Assembly: GCA_038850275.1 (NCBI GenBank) | Contig: JAWCLZ010000002.1 | Coordinates: 61,997 to 125,996 of the forward strand | Direction of reading: 5' to 3' | Length of the DNA: 64,000 bases | DNA from: JAWCLZ01 sp038850275 | Lineage (GTDB): Archaea; Halobacteriota; JAWCLZ01 | In this document: positions 16,570 to 25,200 of the stretch, piece by piece | How positions within the stretch are numbered: the stretch's first letter is position 1 | Layout: each line of letters opens with the position of its first letter | The notes under the pieces: generated by a model | What the model was told of the DNA's origin: nothing | Seen by the model: only the letters and a program-made list of their open reading frames with translations | Database searches by the model: none | Translations under genes and position numbers: made by a program

Positions 16570-17985
16570 TTAAAATTGAGTTAACTTCAGCTGCATAGCT
16601 CTGCATTTCTCCCCAGGTATCTCAATTGGGTAAATCCCAGTTATGCATCCAAGGCATAAATCGTCAGCTGGAATTCCTATGGATTTGATCAAGCCATCAA
16701 AGCTGATGTAATGGAGGGAATCAGCGCCCATTAAATATTCCACTGCTTCAATTGTTTTATGTGCTGCAATTAACTCTTCCCTAGTTGCCATATCTATACC
16801 TAGATAACAAGGGGAGATGATTGGAGGGCTTCCAACGCGATAGTGCACTTTCTTAGCCCCTCCTTCTTTAAGCATGTTTATTATTCTACGTGAAGTAGTG
16901 CCTCTAACAATGCTATCATCCACTACTATAAGTCTTTTATTCTCAATATTCTGGCGAATTACATTCAGCTTGAGTAAAACTGCTGTTTCACGCATTTCTT
17001 GAACTGGCATGATGAATGTTCGACCGACATACCGATTTTTCATGAAAGCTTCAATAAAAGGTATTCCTGAGTACCGTGAATAGCCAATTGCAAAAGTAGT
17101 CCCTGAGTCTGGCACTGGTGCAACTGCATCTGCTTCAACCCCTGCTTCTCTAGCTAGGGTTTCACCTATTCTCAAGCGAACATCGTAAACCAAGCGACCA
17201 TCAATTATAGAATCAGCTCTTGCAAAATAAACAAATTCGAAGAAGCAATGAGCTGAATTCTTAGCTTTATAAAGATGATGGAATTCAGGTGGACTTCCAT
17301 CGTTTCTCAGAATCACAACTTCACCTGGTTTTACATCTCTTATTAACTTTCCCTTAAGCGTGTCTATAGCCACGCTTTCACTAGCAATGATATAGCCATC
17401 ATCGATCTTGCCGATGCAAAGAGGTTTAAAGCCACAGGGGTCTCTAATTCCAATTACCATTCCATCTATAAGTACAGTTATGGAATAAGATCCATTTAAA
17501 CGGCGCATCAAAATGCGAATGGCCTCCAATGGATCATTTGTCTTTATTAATTCCTTTACCAAAATATGGGCAATAACTTCGGTATCCGAGGTTGATAGAA
17601 AAACCCTCCCCTCTGCTTCTAATTCTCTGCGGAGTTCTCTAGAGTTAACTAAATTGCCATTGTGAGCAATAGCTAGCGTGCCATTTTTATAGTTAACTAG
17701 CATTGGCTGGGAATTCTCTAAACTTGAGCTACCTGTTGTGGAGTAGCGTACGTGTCCAATGCCAATGTTGCCCTTCAATTGAGCAAGGCGAGCTTTATCA
17801 AAAACCTCAGGTACAAGGCCCATGCCTTTATGGAAATTCATAGTATTAGAAAAAGTAGCTATACCTGCGCTCTCTTGGCCTCTGTGCTGCACAGCATAGA
17901 GAGCATAGTAGATGTTTAATGCAGCTAGGTAGTCGTCTTTACCCGAGTTAAGGGCAACTCCAACTACTCCGCATTTATCATGCAA
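16570..17985 (-). CDS. purF: Amidophosphoribosyltransferase
   Basis: 471-residue PurF, catalysing glutamine + PRPP to phosphoribosylamine, the first step of purine synthesis. The start codon is TTG 17985, giving a four-residue leader before C5, the N-terminal nucleophile exposed by processing. The Ntn glutaminase domain shows QHRGQESAGI, GHVRYST and SDTEVI. The phosphoribosyltransferase domain shows the PRPP loop IVVDDSIVRGTTSRRI. Cys residues near the C-terminus (CYLG, LCLGC) suggest the 4Fe-4S-containing subclass. It is monocistronic in this window. Confidence 0.95.
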   Translation of the reverse strand: MHDKCGVVGVALNSGKDDYLAALNIYYALYAVQHRGQESAGIATFSNTMNFHKGMGLVPEVFDKARLAQLKGNIGIGHVRYSTTGSSSLENSQPMLVNYKNGTLAIAHNGNLVNSRELRRELEAEGRVFLSTSDTEVIAHILVKELIKTNDPLEAIRILMRRLNGSYSITVLIDGMVIGIRDPCGFKPLCIGKIDDGYIIASESVAIDTLKGKLIRDVKPGEVVILRNDGSPPEFHHLYKAKNSAHCFFEFVYFARADSIIDGRLVYDVRLRIGETLAREAGVEADAVAPVPDSGTTFAIGYSRYSGIPFIEAFMKNRYVGRTFIMPVQEMRETAVLLKLNVIRQNIENKRLIVVDDSIVRGTTSRRIINMLKEGGAKKVHYRVGSPPIISPCYLGIDMATREELIAAHKTIEAVEYLMGADSLHYISFDGLIKSIGIPADDLCLGCITGIYPIEIPGEKCRAMQLKLTQF

Positions 17986-18049
17986 ACTTCCACCTTAATT
18001 AAAATTAATTGACATTTGCTTACAAATATATTTCTAAAGATGATAGTAA

Positions 18050-18223
18050 CTAGTGAAGACCTGCTTTATCCTGCCATTCATAGCTCCTCCAGCGCTTCGA
18101 TCTACCAAAGCCACATGAGGCGCAATAGCGCTTGCTTATGTTATAAGAAACGCTACCACAGCGCCTACATTTAACATGCACTGGAGTATGCCTCTTGCCC
18201 TTAGATGGCGTTCCTTTGCTCAA
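18050..18223 (-). CDS. rpl37e: Ribosomal protein L37e
   Basis: 57-residue zinc ribbon protein. It begins at TTG 18223 with SKGTPSKGKR and carries C19-x2-C22 (CRRC) and C34-x2-C37 (CASC), ending with a WRSYEWQDKAGLH tail. All of this matches archaeal/eukaryal L37e of the large subunit. A GGAGGA site overlaps the end of the LSm gene. The nearby ATG at 18228 reaches a stop after two codons, which supports the TTG start. The LSm-L37e pair is a conserved archaeal operon. Confidence 0.93.
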   Translation of the reverse strand: MSKGTPSKGKRHTPVHVKCRRCGSVSYNISKRYCASCGFGRSKRWRSYEWQDKAGLH

Positions 18224-18235
18224 TTCATCTCCTCC

Positions 18236-18454
18236 TTATGGTGAGACATAAACAATGGTATCTCCTCTTACCACGATTGTACCGAGTTTCTTGATCACTT
18301 GACCATTGACTAATTCTTCAGCTTTATCCAAGACTAAGTTCATGTGTGGATCATAGCCTTGAAGTTCACCTCTGAACTCCCTTCCACCCTTGAGTCTAAC
18401 TATCACAGGCATATTCAATGCTGCATTTAATATATCAAGAGGTCTCTGAGCCAT
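18236..18454 (-). CDS. Sm-like archaeal protein (LSm/SmAP1)
   Basis: 72-residue LSm protein that forms heptameric rings binding U-rich RNA. Sm1 motif is VIVRLKGGREFRGELQGYDPHMNLVL and Sm2 is KLGTIVVRGDTIVYV; the complete domain fills the protein. It is directly upstream of L37e, 12 bp apart, in the typical archaeal arrangement. It is divergent from the PUA gene across a 195-bp AT-rich spacer of tatatct repeats. Confidence 0.95.
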   Translation of the reverse strand: MAQRPLDILNAALNMPVIVRLKGGREFRGELQGYDPHMNLVLDKAEELVNGQVIKKLGTIVVRGDTIVYVSP

Positions 18455-18613
18455 TGCTTTCCTCCATACCTCATTTGTATTCCCTTTATATATCTTATAT
18501 ATATCTCTATATCTATATCTCTATCCCCACTGGCATTTATAAAGCCTTTGAGGGTTTAAATAAGCTTCGCTGATGAATTCTTTGGGTAAAACAAAAAATT
18601 TAAACTAATGGAA

Positions 18614-18623
18614 TTATATATAA
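18614..18623 (+). promoter_or_regulatory. TATA box of PUA gene
   Basis: ttatatataa lies about 30 bp before GTG 18650, at a distance fitting a short-leader or near-leaderless archaeal transcript. Confidence 0.45.
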
Positions 18624-18649
18624 CTTGAGAAAACTGGAGCGTTATATGA

Positions 18650-19138
18650 GTGAGAATTAAATCCCGTCATTTCTTGAGAGATGATGTGGCCAAGAAAATC
18701 ATAAACCAGCTAGTGAATATCTTTGGTTCAGAGATCGCGAAGTTCTTTGAAGGCAAGCAGCTTGAGTTAGCTGAAACTGATGAGCAAAGTAAATTTGTTT
18801 TAGTGGATGGTGAACCATTGATTTTCCTATTTGAAGACCAGCCTTTCCTCACACTCAAGGGCGCGTTGAAATTGAAGCCCAAGAAGAGGAGAGTTGTGAT
18901 CGACATGGGCGCAGTGAAATTCATCTCCAAGGGTGCAGATATAATGTGCCCGGGAATAGTGGATGCTGATCTTGATATTCAAAAGGGTGACTTAGTGATC
19001 GTTGTAGATGAAGTGCATGGCAAGCCGCTTGCAATAGGGAGGGCTTTGATCTCAGGTGATGAAATGATGAGCGATAGGGGAAAAGCCATTAAGTCAATGC
19101 ACTACGTGGGCGATAGAATCTGGAGGATGGAGATCTAG
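18650..19138 (+). CDS. PUA-domain RNA-binding protein (COG2016, MCT-1/Tma20-like)
   Basis: 162 residues: an N-terminal alpha/beta domain (RIKSRHFLRDDVAKKI) and a C-terminal PUA domain (RRVVIDMGAVKFISKGADIMCPGIV...KGDLVIVVDEVHGKPLAIGRAL). Relatives are MCTS1/Tma20, which act with the 40S subunit in translation re-initiation and recycling. The archaeal role is probably binding structured RNA or the ribosome. It starts at GTG. An APS-kinase-like gene follows 64 bp downstream. Confidence 0.9.
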   Translation: MRIKSRHFLRDDVAKKIINQLVNIFGSEIAKFFEGKQLELAETDEQSKFVLVDGEPLIFLFEDQPFLTLKGALKLKPKKRRVVIDMGAVKFISKGADIMCPGIVDADLDIQKGDLVIVVDEVHGKPLAIGRALISGDEMMSDRGKAIKSMHYVGDRIWRMEI

Positions 19139-19202
19139 ATCAATGCTTTAAGCAGAAAATCATAGTCCCAGCTATAGCTATAGAGCTGAGAGTTGCATTA
19201 AA

Positions 19203-19742
19203 ATGGCTTGGGCAATTTGGATAACTGGTTTACCTAGTTGTGGGAAAACTACTATTGCAATTAAAACTAGAGAGATGCTTGAAAAAAACGGTGTAAAGGT
19301 GAAAATTCTTCAGCTTGATGAAATTAGAAGGGTTATAACTCCCAAGCCAAGGTATACAGAGGAGGAAAGGGATATAGTTTATGCTTCACTTGCATATATG
19401 GCTAAGCTATTAACAGAATCAGGTGTGAATGTGATCATCGATGCCACTGCGCATAAGCAGAGATATAGAGATCTCGCAAGACAACTCATCCCCAGCTTTT
19501 TAGAGATCTATGTTAAATGCCCACTTGAGATCTGCATTGAGAGGGAGAGGACAAGATTCGCGGAGTATTCACCTCGAGATATATATAAAAAAGCTCGATT
19601 GCCAAGTGCAACTGTGCCAGGAGTAAACGTGGTTTATGAAGAGCCAGAGAATGCGGAGGTAACAATTGATTCAAGCAAACTCAGCCCTGAGGAGGCTGCG
19701 GATAGAATTATTAATGCAATTTTAGAGAAAGGATGGATTTGA
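19203..19742 (+). CDS. cysC: Adenylylsulfate-kinase-like P-loop kinase
   Basis: 179-residue kinase of the CysC (APS kinase) family. P-loop is GLPSCGKTT (residues 9-17), with VIIDATAHKQRYRDLAR, VKCPLEICIERE and the IYKKAR segment typical of CysC. Canonical CysC phosphorylates adenosine-5'-phosphosulfate. No ATP sulfurylase or PAPS reductase gene is nearby, so the native substrate could differ. It overlaps or abuts the phosphatase gene that follows, implying co-translation. Confidence 0.75.
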   Translation: MAWAIWITGLPSCGKTTIAIKTREMLEKNGVKVKILQLDEIRRVITPKPRYTEEERDIVYASLAYMAKLLTESGVNVIIDATAHKQRYRDLARQLIPSFLEIYVKCPLEICIERERTRFAEYSPRDIYKKARLPSATVPGVNVVYEEPENAEVTIDSSKLSPEEAADRIINAILEKGWI

Positions 19743-19744
19743 AG

Positions 19745-20560
19745 ATGAATATTGAAAAATCAATCATAGAGATAGCGCAAGAAGTTCGAGATCGAGTTAG
19801 AGATTATGTCAAAGTGGATAAAACTTTTGGAGAGGAAATTGCCCGCCGAGGCAGCGATGTTACTAGGAAAATGGATTTATATGCAGAGAAAGCATTAGAT
19901 GAGGCCTTAATGGCTCGTGATATACGGGCAAGGATAATCTCCGAGGAACTTGGGGAGAGAATAGTACCGCAGGATAAAAAGCCAGAGTGTACCTTGGTTT
20001 TTGACCCAGTGGATGGCTCAACCAATGCATTACTTGGCATTCCATATTACTGTGTCTCCCTAGCCTATTCCCCAAAGGTCAAAGATGTTTCATTTCACGA
20101 CATAGAGATAGGCGTAGTATGCGATGCTAGTGGCAAAACATATAGCGCGGTCAAGGGCAAAGGAGCAGCTTTAAATGGAAATAAGTTGTTCCCGAAGAAG
20201 TATCAAAAGCACAAGTTAGTGATGGCAATTTATACATATGGTGCAAGTAAAATACCAATGGGAGTAATCGAGCTTGAGAAAAAAGTCATCGTGCGCATCT
20301 TCGGTGCAATTGCACTTGACCTCTGCTTGCTAGCTGAGGGCAAGCTGGATGCTGTGATTGAATCGAGGAATTTAATTAGCGCCCACGATGTACTAGCAGC
20401 TTGGCTCATTTTAAAAGAAGTAGGGGGGAGGATAACGGATTTGAATGGGAACGAGCTTGATTTAGAGGTGACTGCGAGGGGTTTCTCTTTAATTGCAACA
20501 ATTGATGAAGCAACGCGGAGTGAGATATTTGAAAAGCTCAAGCTCAAGGGATTTGTTTAG
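19745..20560 (+). CDS. suhB: Fructose-1,6-bisphosphatase/inositol monophosphatase, archaeal type IV
   Basis: 271 residues from MNIEK (an upstream Met at 19733 is possible). The metal site is complete: RRGSDVTRKMD, ISEELGERI with the Glu ligand, FDPVDGSTNALLG, and HDVLAAWLILKEVGG near the C-terminus. Archaeal members dephosphorylate fructose-1,6-bisphosphate for gluconeogenesis and inositol-1-phosphate for lipid headgroups. It is transcribed with the CysC-like gene. The 3' end overlaps the convergent HAD gene by 17 bp. Confidence 0.92.
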   Translation: MNIEKSIIEIAQEVRDRVRDYVKVDKTFGEEIARRGSDVTRKMDLYAEKALDEALMARDIRARIISEELGERIVPQDKKPECTLVFDPVDGSTNALLGIPYYCVSLAYSPKVKDVSFHDIEIGVVCDASGKTYSAVKGKGAALNGNKLFPKKYQKHKLVMAIYTYGASKIPMGVIELEKKVIVRIFGAIALDLCLLAEGKLDAVIESRNLISAHDVLAAWLILKEVGGRITDLNGNELDLEVTARGFSLIATIDEATRSEIFEKLKLKGFV

Positions 20561-21110
20561 TTGAAAAACTCAATAGCAGTTCTTCAAAGGAATCATAAAC
20601 CAACTTCCATTTTCCCATGGACTCAGTTCTCATTAAAATAGTATTCAGCTCTGGAAAAATACCATTGATGGCTTTTAAATCTCTGACTTCATCATCTATA
20701 AAAAAAGCCTCCCTTGGATCTATATTATAGCTTGTGAGATAATGACGCACACACTCAGCCTTGGTATAGCAGCCATAGGAGTTATAAGGCATTAGATATA
20801 TTCGCTCGATTTCATATTCATTCTTAGCCTCATAATATCTCTTGAAAAATCTATCAAGCGCGATCTTAGGGTGCTCTAAGATTTGGGTAACTATTTTCCA
20901 GTGGTTCTCGCAGATTAATACAATTTTAACATTGCTGAGTACTAAAAATTGAAGGAAATCACTTGCTCCTCGCGTTTTTATTATAATTCCATCTTCAATG
21001 TTCCTATTAAGCTGAAGTCTATTCATAAGAGAGGTGAAGCAATATTTCCCATCGCTTCTGCGCCAGAGCGTTCCATCGCCATCGAGAAAAGCAACTTTAT
21101 AAGCATTCAT
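20544..21110 (-). CDS. HAD-superfamily phosphatase, MDP-1-like
   Basis: 188-residue HAD hydrolase. Motif I is AFLDGDGTLW, with nucleophile D10 and acid D12. Motif II is the Val-Ile-Cys region around ICENHW, and motif IV is FFIDDEVRDLKAING. The DGDGTLW form and length resemble magnesium-dependent phosphatase-1 proteins, which act on small phosphorylated substrates or protein phosphotyrosine. The substrate cannot be told. It is followed by the transglutaminase-like gene's end across a short spacer; both lie on the same strand. Confidence 0.8.
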   Translation of the reverse strand: MNAYKVAFLDGDGTLWRRSDGKYCFTSLMNRLQLNRNIEDGIIIKTRGASDFLQFLVLSNVKIVLICENHWKIVTQILEHPKIALDRFFKRYYEAKNEYEIERIYLMPYNSYGCYTKAECVRHYLTSYNIDPREAFFIDDEVRDLKAINGIFPELNTILMRTESMGKWKLVYDSFEELLLSFSTKQIP

Positions 21111-21122
21111 TTACAATCAAAG

Positions 21123-21683
21123 TTATATTTGCAATTTTAAATAACTTTTTAAAATGGGAATACCCCATATGGCAATTAAACCTAGGGTTATAATGATCTT
21201 TCTAAGCAATGGTATACCTTTGATTATATTCCAAATCGCTTCAGCCATCGATTGAGTCTTGGAGACTCCCCCGTAAGCGATGTTATCACGCTGCACATAA
21301 ACATGATCTATCTGCACAATCAAAGTTGAGTTAATCTTAAGGTATTCCTGGACAGATTTAATTAGAATTGCTCTATCCTCGCAATCTCCCCTTCCATTCT
21401 TCAAGGTCTCGCTAGGAGTTGCCCAATATTCTAAGTTGTAATAAACATCATAGTCACTTGCATAGGGTATCTTGCTCAACACATATTCCTCAACTGAGCT
21501 ATTGCTATTTGTAGCTTCCATGGCAAGTTCAATCACACTTGGGTCAAATGGGTCTATGAGGGACTCTAAGCCACGTTGTGCTCTATTGATCTGCTCTATA
21601 GCTAATGATATATTTGGGAAGAGCACTATTAACACTAATGAAATTGAAATTATGAACTTGGCTGCTATAAATTTAAGCCTCAT
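21123..21683 (-). CDS. Secreted/membrane transglutaminase-like protein
   Basis: 186 residues: an N-terminal signal or anchor segment (residues 8-28), a transglutaminase-core-like domain, and a C-terminal hydrophobic segment (about 158-180). C101 lies in RGDCEDRAIL, the classic catalytic Cys context, and H127 in IDHVYV fits the catalytic His. The domain would face the outside and could cleave or crosslink surface peptides. It is a short family member. It is divergent from the DUF5788-like gene. Confidence 0.75.
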   Translation of the reverse strand: MRLKFIAAKFIISISLVLIVLFPNISLAIEQINRAQRGLESLIDPFDPSVIELAMEATNSNSSVEEYVLSKIPYASDYDVYYNLEYWATPSETLKNGRGDCEDRAILIKSVQEYLKINSTLIVQIDHVYVQRDNIAYGGVSKTQSMAEAIWNIIKGIPLLRKIIITLGLIAIWGIPILKSYLKLQI

Positions 21684-21749
21684 GCCACGAATTTTAGTTA
21701 AGAATTTATGCGATAAAATTTTTACCTAAGACCGATAGATTAATTTTGA

Positions 21750-22241
21750 ATGTCTCAGAAGTCTCAAAAATCTATTAAACCAGAGGATCAAAGGATAATA
21801 TCTGAGCACGAGCGATGGCAGCTGCTATGTAAGCTTGAGAAAGAATTAACATTCGCAGGGGTAAGTGTGCCTGAGTCCCTGGAGATCAAAAATGAAGTTT
21901 TCCCTCTTAAGAACTATATCTTTGAAATGGTGAAGCGAAAGGGAACGATTTCAAAGGAGGAGCAAGAAGCTGCTTATAGCTTAATTGCTGAGTTAAAGCG
22001 TAAGAGGAAAGCCTTAATTGAGGAGATAAAAAAAGCTCCTATAACTAAGGAGATGGGAAATCAACTTCTCCAGCAGATATTTGGAATCGATCGCGCCATA
22101 GAGATCCTCTATAACTTAGATAAACCCAAGCCATCACTCGTTGAAGAGGTGAAGAAAGCTAGAGTTGCTGATGAACGAAGATGGCTTGATTTAATAAAGA
22201 GGATCTCCAAAAAAGACCAATGGGATGAGAAATTGCTTTAG
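21750..22241 (+). CDS. DUF5788-like archaeal protein
   Basis: 163-residue, mostly helical, charged protein, beginning after a short Lys/Ser-rich start with EHERWQLLCKLEKEL. It resembles the archaeal DUF5788 group of unknown function as I remember it. The LLQQIFGIDRAIEILYNL segment may be a dimerising helix. No catalytic motif is visible. The 3' end is followed by a duplicated 18-bp element shared with the convergent universal stress gene. Confidence 0.65.
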   Translation: MSQKSQKSIKPEDQRIISEHERWQLLCKLEKELTFAGVSVPESLEIKNEVFPLKNYIFEMVKRKGTISKEEQEAAYSLIAELKRKRKALIEEIKKAPITKEMGNQLLQQIFGIDRAIEILYNLDKPKPSLVEEVKKARVADERRWLDLIKRISKKDQWDEKLL

Positions 22242-22284
22242 TTTATTGATAGGTTTTAAGCTTTAATTTATTGATAGGTTTTAA
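22242..22284. repeat. 18-bp direct repeat duplicating the 3' end of the stress gene
   Basis: tttattgataggttttaa occurs at 22242-22259 and 22267-22284. The second copy encodes (on the minus strand) the last residues KTYQ and stop codon of the universal stress protein; the first is a non-coding copy just beyond it. Confidence 0.85.
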
Positions 22285-23083
22285 CAACCATCACTTGACA
22301 AGGTGATTCCGCGACTACTTTATCTGCAACTGCATCTAGCAAAGCAGCATAGTTTCTATCTCTCTCAGTTGAACCAAGCATTATCAAGTTATATTTCCCC
22401 TCCCTAGCTTCTCTCAAGATCTCCTCGCTTGGCGAGCCAAATAAAACCTTTGCTTGACTTGGTACATTCAATCTCTCAAAGTGAATCTTAGCTCTATTAA
22501 TTATATTCTCAGCACTTGAGCCTCCCTCCCTCAAATTCGCTACATATAAGACAGTTGCTCTCCCTCCGTGTTTTTTAGCTAAATTAGCAGCTATTTCAGC
22601 TGCTTTCTCCGCGTGTTTATATCCAGAGGTTGGCACTAGAATTTGATTGCAATCCAAGCTTACATATTTGCGATAGCTCACCACTGCAACATCACAAGTG
22701 GCATAGCGAAGCACTTCATCCACGATATTTCCAAACAACACACCCTCAGGTTCTAAGCGCTGGCTCGAGCCCATTAAAATTAAATCGCAGCGGTCAATCC
22801 TCGCTTCCTTAACTATTACTTCTGGGATCGATCTTGCTATGACGATTTTTGGTCTAGCTGCAATACCATTTTCAATTGCAACCGCTGCTGCTTCCTTCAC
22901 TAAGTTGCGCGCTCTATCTAGTTTTTCCTCAGCTAGAGTTAATGGATGAGGCTGAGGCACAGCTATGACGTGTAATATTGTTAATCGAGCATTTGAAGTT
23001 AATAGATCCAAGGCTAATCTCACTAGTTCTCTCGCGGTGAGAACATTGCTCACTGGAATGAGGATATTTTTATACATATCCAA
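22268..23083 (-). CDS. Tandem universal stress protein
   Basis: 271 residues forming two UspA domains (about 1-140 and 145-271). Each starts with a strand of the KNILIPVS / NQILVPTS type. The first has the nucleotide-binding-like GSSQRLEPEGVLFGNIVDEVLR; the second carries a less complete GSTERDRNYAALLDAVADKV. Proteins of this type bind ATP or respond to stress. It probably shares a strand-wise promoter in the 111-bp spacer 23084-23194, where an atttaagta-like TATA is seen. Confidence 0.9.
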   Translation of the reverse strand: MDMYKNILIPVSNVLTARELVRLALDLLTSNARLTILHVIAVPQPHPLTLAEEKLDRARNLVKEAAAVAIENGIAARPKIVIARSIPEVIVKEARIDRCDLILMGSSQRLEPEGVLFGNIVDEVLRYATCDVAVVSYRKYVSLDCNQILVPTSGYKHAEKAAEIAANLAKKHGGRATVLYVANLREGGSSAENIINRAKIHFERLNVPSQAKVLFGSPSEEILREAREGKYNLIMLGSTERDRNYAALLDAVADKVVAESPCQVMVVKTYQ

Positions 23084-23194
23084 CTATTAATTACAATTAC
23101 AATACTTAAATGCTACGTACTATTAGAATACATGTACTATAGATACATGCAATACTCGAACTAGAATTATAAATTCAAATTGCTCAGCTTATTT

Positions 23195-23851
23195 TTAAGC
23201 GCCAAATCTTCGGTTTCTACGTTGGAAATCTCTAATTGCTCTTAGAAAATCTATTTTTCTAAAGTCCCTCCAGCTGATATCTGTGAAGTAAAGCTCTGAG
23301 TAAACTGCTTGCCAAATTAAAAAATCAATCAAGCGCTTGCTATCTGCCCTTATTATTAAATCTGGCTCTATCTTGAAGGTTAAATGGGCCTCGATTAATT
23401 TCTCATCTATATCTTCAACTTCTATCTCCCCCGCTTTGACCTTCTTCATTATCTCTCTAATAGCATTTGTTAATTCATATTTACCTCCATATCCAATTAC
23501 TATTGTGAGCTGAGGCTGACCAGTTTTAATCTCTTGCTGCTTACCCTTGGTAAATATCGCTATGCCTATTTTAGCCATTGAGAATACTTTAGATGCAGTA
23601 CTCAAAAGACTTTCCTCAACTTTTTTATTAAGATCCCCTACTTCAACAATGCTAATGTAAACAGTAATATTTTGAATTCCAATTTCACTGCACCATTCAA
23701 CAAATGCTTTAAGGCGCTTCCAAGCATTTTCCTCCATCAAGTTATCCTCAGATATAACTAAAATAATATGCTTGGGGACTCTGCCTTTTTTAACCTGCTC
23801 TAGGATTCTCCTCTCATATATCGCGGTAGCTATTTCTTTCACTATCCTCAA
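23195..23851 (-). CDS. Degenerate cis-prenyltransferase (UppS-like, probably non-catalytic)
   Basis: 218 residues clearly homologous to undecaprenyl-diphosphate/dehydrodolichyl synthases in the C-terminal half: IGYGGKYEL, EPDLIIRAD, RLIDFLIWQAVYSELYFTD and a terminal RNRRFGA. The N-terminal catalytic signature is lost. Where catalytic members have a MDGN motif with the Asp, this protein reads VISEDN, the FSTEN-like region is ISIVE, and the RTSGE loop is RADSK. The RxG-type C-terminus is kept. This pattern is like Nus1/NgBR, the non-catalytic partner of eukaryotic heteromeric enzymes. It starts at TTG 23851 and is divergent from the kinase/DUF92 fusion. Confidence 0.8.
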   Translation of the reverse strand: MRIVKEIATAIYERRILEQVKKGRVPKHIILVISEDNLMEENAWKRLKAFVEWCSEIGIQNITVYISIVEVGDLNKKVEESLLSTASKVFSMAKIGIAIFTKGKQQEIKTGQPQLTIVIGYGGKYELTNAIREIMKKVKAGEIEVEDIDEKLIEAHLTFKIEPDLIIRADSKRLIDFLIWQAVYSELYFTDISWRDFRKIDFLRAIRDFQRRNRRFGA

Positions 23852-23886
23852 CTCTACAGAAAGTTTATTGACTTTTAAGGATTTAA

Positions 23887-25200
23887 ATGATTAGCGTGCG
23901 CGAGGAAGTTAAAAAGCAACTTTCTTATATATCACTTGGCTTTTCAGCACTCGCGATTCCCTTTCTTGAACCTTGGCAGATTATATTCGCAATTGCTATC
24001 ATTACCATCTTAATCATATACATTCCACCTAGAACTAGGTTTTTCACAGCAATAGCTCGAGAGATAGATTTAAAAGCGGGTTTTTTAATCAATGCAACGC
24101 GTTATAGCCTCTCATTTCTCATCCTAGCGATTCTTGTTTTGATAAACTTCCCCTTGTATTTACTTAGTGCTACAATTGCAATCGTTGCATTTGGAGATGG
24201 ATTAGCTACCGTAGCTGGCTTGGTAGGAGATTTAAAGCAGGAGAAAACTCTTAGAGGTAGCCTTACCTTTTTAATCTTAGGAAGCATAGCTGCATATCTA
24301 TCTTGCTCTTGGTATATACATTGGAGAGCTACTCAAGTATCTCTTGAATCCATATTCTTCTTAGCTGTAGTAGGAAGCGCAGTTGGAGCTTTGATAGAAG
24401 CTGTTTCCACTCAAACTAACCAAGGTTTAACAGTTCCAATTGGTAGCGCTATGGCAATGTGGTTTTTTTCAACCTTGAATTACTCAGTCTCCCCTATTTA
24501 TTTGCTACTTGCGCTATCATTAACGCTTTCAATTGGCATTGCATCTTATAAATCAAATATAGCTGATTTAAGCGGCGTGTTAAGCGGCACGCTTTTGGGC
24601 ATGCTGATAATCATATTCACCGATCTACGTTGGTTTCTAGTTCTCCTAGCTTTTTTAATCCTTGGGTCTGGGTTCACCAAGTATAAATATGCCTACAAGC
24701 TCTCCATAGGCGTGGCTCAGAGCAAGGGAGGTGCTAGGGGGGCGAGTAATGTCTTTGGCAATGGATTATCTGCCTTGTTTTTTGCAATTGCATATGGTGT
24801 TTATAAACAGGAGTTATTCCTATATGCCTTTTTAGGGGCAATATCAACTGCCACTGGTGATACACTAGCGAGTGAAATTGGAGGAACAAGTAAAAAACTC
24901 CCTGTTTTAATTACTAATTTAAAGCCAGTGCCCCATGGTACAAGTGGGGGGATAACCCTACTTGGCGAGCTTGCTTGCGCACTTGGAGCTGCTTCGATTG
25001 GGATGTTAGCTATAGCCTTGGCAATGGGTAGTGATTTAGAGCTATTGATATTCACTTTAATAAGTGGAATAGCCGGTGCTAATATAGATAGCTTGCTTGG
25101 AGCCACTCTTGAGAAAAAATATCTCTCGAACTCGATGACAAATCTAGCTGCCACTTTCTTTGGAGGATTAACCTCAGCTACCTTCTTCCTCCTCCTTTGA
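23887..25200 (+). CDS. Polyprenol-kinase-like / DUF92 fusion membrane protein
   Basis: 437-residue polytopic membrane protein. Residues ~1-190 resemble CTP-dependent dolichol/phytol kinases, including AFGDGLATVAGLVGD and EKTLRGSLTF. Residues ~195-437 are a DUF92 domain, with SKGGARGASNVFGNGL, GDTLASEIGG and PHGTSGGIT. DUF92 relatives (plant VTE6) phosphorylate phytyl phosphate. One protein could thus carry both steps from polyprenol to polyprenyl diphosphate. This reading is inference from the family. It is divergent, with a 35-bp spacer, from the degenerate cis-prenyltransferase. Confidence 0.8.
   Translation: MISVREEVKKQLSYISLGFSALAIPFLEPWQIIFAIAIITILIIYIPPRTRFFTAIAREIDLKAGFLINATRYSLSFLILAILVLINFPLYLLSATIAIVAFGDGLATVAGLVGDLKQEKTLRGSLTFLILGSIAAYLSCSWYIHWRATQVSLESIFFLAVVGSAVGALIEAVSTQTNQGLTVPIGSAMAMWFFSTLNYSVSPIYLLLALSLTLSIGIASYKSNIADLSGVLSGTLLGMLIIIFTDLRWFLVLLAFLILGSGFTKYKYAYKLSIGVAQSKGGARGASNVFGNGLSALFFAIAYGVYKQELFLYAFLGAISTATGDTLASEIGGTSKKLPVLITNLKPVPHGTSGGITLLGELACALGAASIGMLAIALAMGSDLELLIFTLISGIAGANIDSLLGATLEKKYLSNSMTNLAATFFGGLTSATFFLLL

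Noticed and set aside
18481..18530. tatatct-rich stretch between LSm and PUA genes as a replication origin element
   Set aside because: Simple low-complexity AT repeats consistent with two divergent promoters; no origin recognition boxes or Cdc6 gene nearby.
19160..19190. agctatagctatagagct as an operator or hairpin
   Set aside because: Short imperfect symmetry of common AT-rich words in a 64-bp spacer; stem is weak and no second copy was seen elsewhere.
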